A program made the position numbers and the translations under genes. From Phylloscopus collybita (lineage: Eukaryota > Chordata > Aves > Passeriformes > Phylloscopidae), in NCBI GenBank assembly GCA_027886175.1, contig JAJNNQ010000004.1, positions 18,857,501 to 18,921,500 on the forward strand: DNA of 64,000 nt, given 5' to 3'. The notes below the pieces were generated by a model. That model saw only the letters and a list, made by a program, of their open reading frames with translations. It was not told where the DNA came from and did no database searches. Position 1 is the first letter of the stretch; each line of letters opens with the position of its first letter. Of the stretch, positions 1 through 10,932 are shown piece by piece.

Positions 1-868
1 GCTGTTATGTACACCAAAGGATATATCCATTTGATTAAGGCTCCTCCTTCATTCTCCAGATTGGAACAGAAGGAGCAGGAGTAGCTTTTTCTTCTTTTTC
101 TCCTCAGTATTGCAGGTTTTTTTTTTTGTTGTTTTCAGTGCAAGCTACTGGCGTAAGATATTTAGCAAAACATGAACCAAAAATAACCCCTAATATTTTA
201 ATAGTGATAATATATGGATTACATATGGAATAGATAGAAAGGCACAAAATTAATTCTCAAAGGGCTGGTAAAATTACATCTAAACTGTCTGAAAGCACAG
301 ATTTGCTGTGTATTTGAACACCACTGTGATTGGTGCTTTCAAAAAAACAGAGGAGTCCCTTAAACTTACCTTTTTCTGTCTGAAAGTTTAAAACTTTTTT
401 TGCACATGTGACAGTTTACTTGTTTCACTCAGCTCGTGTAAACCCCAGCCACTTGCTTGCATGTACAGCAAATCCACTGTGCATTCACCTGAAAGCCAGG
501 GGCAATTAAGAAGAAATAACTAAGGTAGCAGTGTTTTATTATTGCAGGGCCAGAATTGTGAAAATGATCAAGAATTTAATTAATGTTTTTGCATGTGCAT
601 GACAACTGCCATTAATTAAGCTATAACCAGCAGTATTACATAAGCACATGGCAGATCCCAAGTGATGGGAGGTTTGAGATGAGCCCTGAGCTGCTGCCAG
701 GTAGAGCTGCAGTACCCTGACCCACTCCTGCTCCTGACCAGAGCCGGATCTTCCCTCTGCCCCAGAAAGGAGCAGAGAGCACCAGCACAGGGAGCTGTGA
801 GCACAGAAATAGGAGAGCATCTCTCACCAGGAGCTCCAGGGGATCCAGCTGGCACGGCAGGAATGGCT
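1..868. other. Non-coding flank left of the first LTR
   Basis: No exon can be supported here. The first 600 bases are AT-rich with a short T run near 118-128. Bases 640-868 are clearly more GC-rich and hold overlapping short minus-strand ORFs that look like chance products of that composition, with no splice signals or recognisable domain. The GC-rich part abuts the LTR at 873 and continues on its other side (about 1308-1420), so it is probably the pre-insertion locus. Confidence 0.6.
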
Positions 869-872
869 CCTG

Positions 873-1307
873 TGGTGCCTTTTTGGGGCTACCTAAAAAC
901 AGAATTAAGGGAATAAAAAGCAGTTCTATTTATGGAAGGGCCTTCAGGTGCATTTAGGGCAGACAAAGCCCCCCAGGGGCTGCACCCAAAAATGGACCCC
1001 AGGTCACAGGTTTCACACTTGGATCAGTTTGATCCATTTGCACATTGGGGGTTCATCTCCCAATTCCAGCTTCAGCTAATGAAGCCATTCACCCCCAGTT
1101 TGCTGCCCCCAACTCACTTTTGTTTCCATCTCTGGGGCCTGAGGCAGTGAGGTGTCCTTGATTCCCAGGCCTGCAGAGGAATTGTTGTGTCTGAGCAACA
1201 TGGGGAAGCAGCAGCTGACACTGTGTGTGGGGTTTGGAGTTCTACACTAAAGAACTGCAGGGTTACAAATAGATGGAAAATAGAAAAGCTGAAATCCTAA
1301 GCTATCA
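873..1307 (-). mobile_element. Solo endogenous retroviral LTR, family A copy 1
   Basis: A 435-bp block that aligns nearly end to end, in inverted orientation, with 6376-6816. Read on the plus strand it starts TGGTGCC and ends GCTATCA, so on its sense strand it runs TGATAGC...GGCACCA, a slightly decayed form of the copy 2 termini. The 4-bp sequence CCTG lies immediately outside both ends (869-872 and 1308-1311) and fits a target-site duplication. Sense orientation is inferred as minus because, by alignment with copies 2 and 3, the polyadenylation-like signal lies near the plus-strand left end (CATAAA on the minus strand, near 926-931). There is no internal retroviral sequence or second LTR, so this is a solo LTR left by LTR-LTR recombination. 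A 72-codon ORF inside it (932-1150) is not a gene. Confidence 0.8.
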
Positions 1308-1964
1308 CCTGCAGCCACCAGCACTGCCCTGAGCCCAGGTGCTGGCTGCACCACAGGCAAGCACAGCTGTGCTCCCTGTCAGGGCACCACTCACAGCCAT
1401 GCAAAAATTGAAATTGGGATTGCAAATGCTGACTCACAAGTCTCTGGCATGATCTAGCCATGCAAAACCATAAAATGCTGCTGTTTGGTTGGGCTTTTTT
1501 TCCTTTCTTATGTGTTGGAGAATGGCAAGCCCATCTATGCTCATGATCTTGAAAACATCCTTCCATTTGGCCAAGGCAGAATATGTCTTTGCAGCATTTC
1601 ACTTGCTCTGTAGTTCTGGGAACCTTAATTAAAAACAAACAACCCCCCCCACAAAAACAACTTAAAATCAATCCTTCCTGTACTGTTGCATTCTGAACAG
1701 AATCAAATTATTTAAAACCAATATCTTTAAGAACTACCATGAACACTGAATGTTAGTAACAAGAGATTCCAAAAGCAGTGCATGCACAGATATACTCTCT
1801 TGCGATTACCTAACTTGAATTTTCAGGGACCCTTAGAAAGTTGGAAACCCCAGACGAACAATTTTTGGATTGACCAAGAATATACTGAGGCTATCTTGAA
1901 TGATGCTTGGCAAAAACTGTGCAAGGAACTGGTTCAAAATGATGTTAATCTGTCACTGAGGAGG

Positions 1965-2042
1965 TTTTTTTTTTTTTTTTTTTTTGATGAAGGGCTCAAA
2001 GATAACCAGGTTATGAAGAAAAAAAAAAAAAAAAAAAAAAAA
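1965..2042. repeat. Inverted homopolymer pair T21 / A24
   Basis: A run of 21 T (1965-1985) is followed after 33 bases by a run of 24 A (2019-2042). The two runs are complementary and could pair as an A:T stem with a 33-base loop. The motif ACAGGTTAT/CCAGGTTAT occurs in the loop and again just after the A run, suggesting a small local duplication. Homopolymer lengths may be affected by assembly error. Confidence 0.8.
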
Positions 2043-3488
2043 GGAAAAAAATTAATGGTTCCCATGATGAACAGGTTATCTGAGCAAATATAATCAGATG
2101 GATGTCCTGAGAACAGACACATTAGCAAGTTAAAGAAAGAAACCAAACCAAATCAGAAACCCTTTGTGGAAATTAACAGCACAGGAATCACTCAGGTGCA
2201 ACGTGGGGAATCAAAGCTGATCCTACCTTACAGCTCAGGTGAAACCACATCTAAACTGTTCAAGTAATGCTGCAACAAACCTTAGTGAGCTGTGCTTGTT
2301 CCCCCTTCCTTCAGAGCTGGTTGAAACAGAATTAAGCATTTCTATAGATGGTACTGCCCTGTTTCTTTATGCATAAATTATCATCTCATTATCCTTAAAA
2401 GGAACTGGATCTTGGGATCTTGTTTAAGGCAACTTGTGTTGGATGTGGTTGGTCTGGTAATCTCTGTGGCCAGGTTGCCACACAACACAAGGGAGAACAG
2501 GGGTGAAAATATGAGCTGCTTTCATTCAGTAACACCTAATTATTTATTCAAAAGAATTTGGCTGTGTCAGAGTTGGCTAAATGTAATAATTAGGTGTCAT
2601 GCCCCCATAAAAATGTAAGCAATCCGACAGCCACTGATGGAGAAAGAATTGAAGGCTAAGTAAAAAAAATAATGAATCAATGGAACAGCCAGAGATTCAA
2701 CAGAGGAATCCCAATGTCTGGTCTAAATACACTTCTGGTGGAATTTGTCTAAGGTCTCAGATCACTTGTAGACGAGACTTTCAGTTCTCTGAATTGTAGA
2801 TTGTGGACATTTGTAAAAGATCTAAGTTAGTGCTAATTAATCCTACAGCACGAACAGCAAACCCGCCCCCCGTGTTTGGCCTGAACTTTAAGACACTCGT
2901 TGCCATCTCCATGCAGACATGACATTATGAGGACCCCTCACAAATAAGCTTACATAGCAGAAAATAAAATGGAGTTTAGCCTTTAGAAAGACAGAGTTCA
3001 CCATCCTCAGCTGCTGAAAGTGGAAACTGGAGCTGAAAAGAGGCCAAATTGCGTTAACATTTAACCAATTTGGATCAGACAGGCTGAAGTCTACGGTCAC
3101 GATGAACAAAGTGAAACACAAAGGAAACTTAATTCTCCCGTTTTGTTCTACTGAAAAATGGGTTTCTGGTAAAGCACAGTTAATCACAGTGAGGAAATGA
3201 CATGTCATAGTCATGGCACAATTGTGACAGCACCGCTGCTGCTAATTTATGAACTCTGTGACCATTTGTGATTCTCTTCTTTGTACTAAATCGAAGGTTG
3301 AAAGCCAGAGTACTCCAGGTTTGTATGTGATTTTGCTTTGACAGGCACCTCATGCACAATATCCTTATAAAATGAAGATACATCTATTATACTTTTCATT
3401 TTGTAAGTTTGGGAACAAAAATGTTAGGATAATTGAACGAGGTATTATTGCATGGTGAGGAGCTCCAAACTAAAATTTGGTGAGGAGC

Positions 3489-3521
3489 TTTTTTTTTCCT
3501 TTTTTTTTTTTTTTTTTTTTT
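3489..3521. repeat. T-rich homopolymer tract
   Basis: Thirty-three bases are T except for CC at 3498-3499. No short interspersed element body was recognised on either side, so I cannot say whether it is a retroposon tail. Confidence 0.8.
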
Positions 3522-5541
3522 CTCTTATTTTTGTTTCAAAATTTTTAAAAAAGTGCCTTTCCTAGCAAAAAGCACACCAAGAAATACCACCTAGATGACA
3601 AAGAATAATTTTTGATTGATTCAGGACACACTTTGCCTTAACAATTTTTTTTTCTTTTACTTTCTAGGAAGCTGCTTAGTGAAGAAAGGAAAGGGACACT
3701 GGAACAAAAAGGTTGCTTGCAAAGTTATTTCACACAGATGAATCTGTGTAACGAAGACCTTTCTGCTACTTCATGTACTGGCTAATGAGAAAAAGACATC
3801 CCAGCTTTTAAATCCAATTGCACTTCAGCTGACCTACAGTTCTATTCATACAGAGGTAGATGGGAAAAGGTAACAATTCCCACCGGACCCAAAATTTCAA
3901 GACAGTAATAATTTTCTAAAGCATTTTCCTTTTGCAGGCTGAATAGTATTACTATGAAGGTGAGCAATAAATGCATTTCTGCTGATCTCTGCATTTCATT
4001 CTGATGAAAACAAGTGCAGGAATACACACAATCTGGGAATTCTGTGGTCTGGGAACCACTGGATCCAAAAAGCTGAATTTCGTTGTTATTAAGCAGGTGA
4101 TGTTCCCCACTCAGCAGCTCATGTTCCAGGCAGAACCATCCCACTTTCTGCTTGAAAAAAACAAAACCCACCCCTCAACCTGCTGATAAACCCCACTCCA
4201 ACAGAAAAGGTGTGGCATTGATCACATAAAAATACATCTGGCCTAGAGTGACATGCTGTGACTTAGATGGGGTCTTAAAGAGGAGGAGGAAGAATAATCA
4301 TGTTTGTTAAAAATGTAACATAATTCTGAAGAAATTCAAATTGTTGCCTCTGTGTGCGGTAGGCTTAAACAATATTTAAGTGGCTGTTATTCCACTTTGG
4401 AAATCTGTTCTGCTGTGTGTTCTGTTGAATTAGACCAAGAATAAATTTGGACGAAGACAAAGTGCCAGCTCCATCAGTAAGAGTGGAACAGAGATCACAC
4501 TCAAGTCAGAGGAATAAAAAGAATGATTAAATGAGGTCTACGTGCTTTTTGTGAGACATACGGCTGGAGGCTCTTTTATGTGAAACGACTTCAAAGCTAC
4601 CTTGTAAGAGTACATTAAAAATAAAATAGCACCCAGAAAAGATATGAGAGGGCAGAATTTTAACCCTGAAAATTTCTGCGTTTCTTGGTAAATTACAGAT
4701 AACACTCATCAGCAGTACTTAAGCCACTTCTCCTCCACGAGCTCGACAGTGGCAGGCAGGAGTGTTGTGACAGTCCAGCTCCTTTAAGTGTCACAGAGAC
4801 AGCCCAGAAAGAGCCAAGTGACAGGAAGATTGTCTAAAAGGCACAAAGATTGTAGGGACAAATTTCTACATGCAGCAGCCACCTACCACCCACACTGTAA
4901 TAAAGATAACCTTCAATGCACAGAAGACATCAAACTGTACTTTCTAATCTGCAACACTGACTTCACAGACTGATTTGTACATTTAAATGCTCCAGTGTCT
5001 CCTGTTGCTGCATCCAAGCTGGTATTACATGTGTGCATTACTGGGAGAGAAGGTCCTCTGTCCTTATTAAAGGAAACACATCTGGTGTGCAAGCCTTCTT
5101 TTTATTATGTCTGATTTTATCATGATGGCTGAACATTCATGAAGCAAAAATAAACAACAATTAGGCTTTAGCCTTGTGATGGGAGCCCCTGCTGAGATTT
5201 TTCAGCCAAGATGCTACATCTTTAACTGATGTAATTTAATTGATTTCATGCCAAACTATTTGCTACACACCATATTTGTGGTACCTTAGATGGTTCAAAT
5301 CTTAGATGTCTTGAATCTCTCTGTACAACTTGATCTTCCTTTACAGAGCTATAACTTATTCAAGGATGTATCTGGAGCACCTCTGGGTGAGGGCAGCCAC
5401 CTTCTCTGCTCTCATCTCATTGGGGTGGAGCACTGCAGGCACCCTCTTCCCTTCCACCCTCCTGTGCCAGCCTCCTCTGCACTGTGCCCTTGGGGTTCCT
5501 TGGCTCTGTGCCCCTCTGATGGGGAGAGGAAGGTGCCTGAG

Positions 5542-6288
5542 TGTCTTGGGTTGCAATATGTAACCAGAAGTGTGTATTCTATTCCCAATCTGTTGAACCT
5601 GGTTGGGGAGGTGTTTCCTTTATCTCTGGTATAACCCATCCCTCACAACTCCAGGAGGGAGGGGGCAGGTGCCTCTGTCCATGGGCAGCTGTTAAACCAG
5701 CTGGGCAGTGTTCTTATCCCTGCCAGGACCCACCCTCCCTCCAGGGGTATCTGCTGTTCATGGGCCATCCAGGCTCACTGCAGGGCTGATACAATTCCAT
5801 CAGCCCATGGGGAGAGGCTCCACCCAGGGGAGGAGCCCAGCATTCCCACCTGGATCAAAGCTGGGATCCAGAGCAGCAGGGCAGCCTGTGTGCACTGCAT
5901 TCCCAGAGGAACCCAGACCCATCTCAGCACCACTGGACCCTCCTACAGGATCATCTCTGCTCCAACAGAACCACATCTGGCACTGCAGGAGGGCTAACAT
6001 GGACTGCTCCCAACACCCTGACCAACAGGGTGTCAGGTCATGTTCTGACTCTGACAGTGTTTCTAGGATTTTTTAATTATTATTTTTAATTTCCTTGGGG
6101 TTTTTTGTACTACTACATTTGTATTGTTAATATTCCTAGTAAAGAACTGTTATTCGTGTTCCCATACCTTTGCCTCAAAGCCTCTAATTGCAAAATTATA
6201 ATAATTTGAAGCGATAGGGTTTCCATTCTCCATTCCAAGAGAAGCTCCAGCTTTCCCTGGCAGATACCTGTCTTTCCAAACCAAGACA
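5542..6288 (+). mobile_element. Solo endogenous retroviral LTR, family B
   Basis: A 747-bp element starting TGTCTTGG and ending CCAAGACA, a perfect 8-base inverted terminal repeat with the TG...CA ends typical of retroviral LTRs. It is flanked by a perfect 5-bp target duplication CTGAG (5537-5541 and 6289-6293). Orientation is inferred as plus: a GC-rich U3-like part comes first, then a T-rich stretch (6065-6125), a variant polyadenylation signal AGTAAA near 6139, and a U5-like tail. Five-base duplications are usual for ERVL-like integrases, but the class is not proven. No primer-binding site, gag, pol or env sequence is present, so this is a solo LTR. Several short ORFs inside it are not genes. 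Confidence 0.9.
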
Positions 6289-6375
6289 CTGAGGAAGGAA
6301 AGGGGACAGGGGTACCTCCAGATCTGCTCTGTTTGCACTGCCAGGGAGACTGGCAGAGATTGGAAGACGTAACTC

Positions 6376-6816
6376 TGATGATGCCTTGGGATTTCAGCTT
6401 TTCTGTTTTCCATCTATTTGTCACCCTGCAGTTCCTTAGTGTGTAACTCCAAACCCCACACACAGTGTCAGCTGCTGCTTCCCCATGTTGCTCAGACACA
6501 ACAATTCCTCTGCAGGCCTGGGAATCAAGGACACCTCACTGCCTCAGGCCCCAGAGATGGAAACTAAAGTGAGTTGGGGGCAGCAAACTGGGGGTGAATG
6601 ACTTCATTACCTGAAGCTGGAATTGGGAGATGAACCAACCCCCAATGTGCAAATGGATCAAACTGATCCAAGTGTGAAACCTGTGACCTGGGGTCTATTT
6701 TTAGGTGCAACCCCCGGGGGGCTTTGTCTGCCCTAAATGCACCTGAAGGCCCTTCCATAAATAGAACTGCTTTTTATTCCCTTAATTCTGTTTTTAGGTA
6801 GCCCCAAAAGGCATCA
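6376..6816 (+). mobile_element. Solo endogenous retroviral LTR, family A copy 2
   Basis: A 441-bp element that is the inverted counterpart of 873-1307. It starts TGATGATGCCTTGGG and ends CCCCAAAAGGCATCA, giving an inverted terminal repeat around TGATGCC/GGCATCA. The 4-bp sequence ACTC lies outside both ends (6372-6375 and 6817-6820). Copy 1 also has a 4-bp duplication, and this length is common for gammaretrovirus-like (ERV1) integrases. The sense strand is inferred from the CATAAA motif near 6756, which aligns with AATAAA in copy 3, about 50 bases before the 3' end. The extra TGA at the 5' end is not shared by copies 1 and 3. It lies only 78 bases from the family B target duplication. No viral genes are attached. 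Confidence 0.85.
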
Positions 6817-9800
6817 ACTCCTCTGTGTGAAGGAGGCACAGAGACACCTGAGCCTCCCCTCTGGGGTGGGTTGTCACCAGGTCTGTGGTGACAGTTCCAC
6901 ACCACAGCTGAGGCCGTGTAAAACTGGGATGTACTGACAGTGTTGATAAATTATCACCCACCATCATCTGCTATCAGAGACAGACTTCAGCCTTCCAGAT
7001 TGAAAGCTTTGCTGTGGCTAACACTTGGGAAAGTCTTATATTTCATTCTGACTTCTGCTGAAACAGTGAAACAGATTTTGCTGGGTCAGCAGATGCATAC
7101 TGTCATGCCTGTCCAGATCCCCTTTTTTTTAGGCAGATGTTAATGTCTGCTGATACACAGACAATGCATGAATTTTATAAAATTATATACATTATTTACT
7201 GACTGATATCATTTAGGGGAAAAAAAAAGTTATTTCAAAATCTGTTATTTATACCTTCTCCAGTGTTTCACTCAGCTACATATATAGTATGTATAAGTAG
7301 TGTGGGTACAGTTGGACTTAGGAATTACAAAGCCTTTGTTATGGGTAAAATATTTTCAACAGCTCCTGATACTACTAAGTATGTTTTACTGACAATTACA
7401 CAGAGTGTTTATACATGAAATTACAGTATCAACTAACACAGTGACAGCTTCATTATTAGCATGAAATTTTGGAGTCTATTTAGAATTCAAGTTCAGCTGA
7501 AATAATAAGCTAAGATATTTAATAATAAGATATTAAATGCACCTACAAAGTGGTCCAAACTATCCTGTCATGGCCACATTTAAAACTTTTGATGGACAGT
7601 AAGTTATAATGTCTTTTCAGTGAAAAAAAAATAAAAATCTTTGTGTGCAATTACTTTACACAGATTTGGTACTTCATCTGAAAATGAAAGGTGAAGAGTG
7701 GTTAAAGCACAAGCATCCTGGATTTTTTTACGATGACAATTCAGAATTTTCAGTGTCTGAGGCAATTCAAACTGAAAAGCAATTTTACTCCTACATTTAC
7801 CTTCAAAAGGTATTCCACAATAGTAACTTTCAATTTGTAAGCCAATGTGAGCCCATTATTGCTTATAGGGCACGACAGCATTTTTTTTAACCCTTCAGTG
7901 CCCTGAAGAATTGGTGACTTTTAGCACATTGGATCTCAGGAGGGATGGCATCATTGCTGCATTTTGGAGAACCAGACCTGTGGGAACAGCACTTGCCTGA
8001 AGTTGGTGGGTCCAGGAGTCCCTTAGCTAATATTTTGCAGAGAAAAGGACAGCAGGAAAAAGTAAGAGTTTGTTTTCCCCTCTTCTGTGCTTTGGGTGCT
8101 GACATCAGCTTGGGCAAGAGCTTCTTGAAACAAAGATGGACAAATATTTCCATGCACTGAGAAGAAATGTGGGCCACCCACCACTCCCTACCAATCCCAA
8201 CTTTACCCATGTTCCTTCCCAGTAGAAGAAAAACATAAGAAACTCTTTATTGTTCTACATTTTCTTCATCTGAATCACATTTGTTAAAGACTGCACCTTT
8301 TTGGGCAGTGCTTTGTGACTTTTTTTTTCCTGATCTCCTGCATATAACCTTTGTGCAAGACACCACATTTACAGAAATAAGGCTTTTGAATTCCTCCTAG
8401 GTCATCTGATGCATTTCTTGGGTGCCTATATAGGTCTGCACACTACATAAATACAGGAGATACGCCCCCAAATTAAGCTGCTTATTCTTAGACTGGGATA
8501 AAACATCAAGTTAGGCACCTGCTATGTTTTTAAATCACTATTACTTATAATTTATTACTAACTATGGATTGGAGGGGAGTGGAGAACAAAGAAGAGCTAG
8601 AAGGGCAGGACTTACAAAACAATTCCATTTGTCACTTTTTTTTTTTAAACTCCATGAACTTGAAGGCAATTTCCAAAAGAATTTTCTCCCTTACAAGTTA
8701 AATCCTTTTTCTCCTCCTTCTGTTCCAGTGCTGTTAACAAAAAGCAGCTCATAAATCAAACTTTAATCAAGCCAAAAATCCCAGTTTTATTTCTTTGCTT
8801 CCCTAGGGGGTCAGAGCATTTTGCAGAATCTTTTATTTTCTGAAATTCTCCACTTCAGAACTTCTGTTTGCTGCTTGCTTTCTCTCCTAATAAAATTATT
8901 TTCATTTAGGATTACCACCCTCCTCTCCTTCCTGACATTGCACTTGCTTCTTCAGCCTCCTGTGATTGAAAGTATTTAAAGCCCTGCAACTTAATTGGAA
9001 GAAACATGATTGTAAGGGATTAGCAACCTCTCAATTCAATATACAGAATTATGTTTACACAGCCAAGGAAAGATTAATCTGCTATTTCTCTAATTTTTCT
9101 GCTGTTTTCATGGCTTTAGACTTCAAATCTTTATAAACTAAGACCATGTTCAAGCAGGACAATTGGTGGAATCTTCGGACATTGTCACTATCAACTCATC
9201 CTATGAATGGGGATTGGGCTGAATTCACTTCCAGAACTATATATTACATACTGTTCCTATTTATTTGCAATTCCATGCTCTCTATTTGAGGAAGTAACAG
9301 CCTGCTGTAAAGTTTAACTGACACAGCTGATTAGCAAGTCTTGAAATGACCCCTGGATTACTTTACCTTGGAATGAAAAATTACTTCTTCCTTTTAATCT
9401 GCAGTTAACAAAACATTGATTTGGGACAAATAGGCATTGATTTAAAAATTGGACTAGATCATAAACTTTGTAACCCCCATTCTTCTTTGTTACCATTTAA
9501 AAATGTAATTTAAAATGTTGGACTCGAGGCACTGCAGCCTCTTTGAGGTTTATTTAGGAGTAGAGCAGGGGCAGGAATGAATAAAGGCAAGCAAGCTGCC
9601 TTTGGGTAGCAGGATAAGAGGAACTCAACCAGAGTAAGCAAATGAAAGGAACATTTCCTATGAGACTGCCTTATGAGATTTCCAGAATGACTAAGATTGT
9701 CTTTAAGGTGATAAGCCAAGTTTTATACTGCAGTTTAGTGAATCACTTCGCAAGAATGAATAGAATTACGCCTATGGCATTTAGTATAAATCAATGTTGA

Positions 9801-10869
9801 AGGACAAGAAAGCCCCCCAGCTAACACTTATAAAAATCTGCCTCTTTTACTTCATTCTGTTACCCACTTGTTTTCTTTTATGACATGATGGAGAGAGCTC
9901 TGAGCTGCAATAGGTGAATAAAAGAGAAAACTTCCTCAAACAGTGAAACTTCCCAATTCAATCTGTAGTAAACCCAGGCATTCCAGATACGGAATTTAAT
10001 TTCTTTTAAATTTACTTCACTACTCAACAAAAAAGATAGAAGAGTGTAAAGAGACAGTTTTACACAAGTGGTACCTTCCTTATTTCTTTTAAACAAGGAG
10101 CTATTTTCCCCCAAAATAAAAGTTCTGAGTAAAGCAATCAAGCTGATACATGAACATTTCTTTTCCTAGTAAAGAAATCAAACTTCCCTGAACTGAAGTG
10201 CCATTCCAAGTACACAATTTAATAGCACAGACTCCCCAGAACTATGCTCAGGATTGAATCTCCTGTCATACAGAAGTGGAGCTGTCTGGGCTGTGAGGGG
10301 AACTTTTGGAAGGGTATGCTTTAAATGCTCTCACTGTATGGAATATGCACACGAATATTAAAGCAGAATATAAGCAATATGTGTGAAATAATAAAATAAT
10401 ATTTATATTATATAATAAAATAATAATGTGTAAATTATTGCTAAAATCTATTGAAGGCCTACTTGGCCTCTGCTCAGGGTTGTAGCAGTGATGTATTGAA
10501 GACTCCCTGCAATTCTGCTCCTAAAGGTCTGAAGTGTTTCCATGCAGCTTCTGTGTTTTACTGATTATGATGAACAGTTTAATATTTTTTGGATTTTGCT
10601 GATTACTACTTTTTTATTGACCATGAGTATTTGGGGAGAATTTGAGCTACACTACCACCAATAAACACTGATTGTCAAGAAGTCTTTCCATGTGCCAGGC
10701 CGTTAAAGTCAAGATCATCTTGCTAGGATAAGACAAGTAGGAACCCACAGCAAGGTCACAATCTCCAGAAGCTGCTGTACCACAGGGTTCTGCTGCCTGA
10801 AACATTTCTTCTGGCGTACAAAAGTCACTGTAATCAATTTAAGTGGGCTAAATTGCTTGGTTCAATCAG

Positions 10870-10932
10870 TAACACAAACAAGAAAACAAGAAAAACAAGA
10901 AAACAAGAAAAAAATAAACAACACAACCCCCC
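10870..10932. repeat. A/C/G-rich simple repeat, AACAAGAAA type
   Basis: Repeated AACAAGAAA-like units degrade into AAAAATAAACAACACAACCCCCCC. This is one of several A-rich arrays in the window. Confidence 0.75.

Larger units (their letters stand above)
1308..5536. other. Non-coding stretch between LTRs
   Basis: No gene is supported in these 4.2 kb. It holds a T21/A24 inverted homopolymer pair (1965-2042), an interrupted T run at 3489-3521 and a short A/C-rich tract at 1628-1665. A weak exon-like ORF at 1827-1964 is discussed as a finding. The minus-strand 109-codon ORF at 3842-4171 has no splice or start support. From about 5380 to 5536 the sequence becomes GC-rich just before the next LTR. 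Confidence 0.6.

Noticed and set aside
3842..4171. 109-codon minus-strand ORF
   Set aside because: No start context, splice sites or recognisable domain, and the composition is random.
5290..6076. Overlapping ORFs of 66 to 122 codons on both strands
   Set aside because: They lie across the family B solo LTR and its GC-rich flank. Solo LTRs carry no genes and none of the frames shows a retroviral domain.
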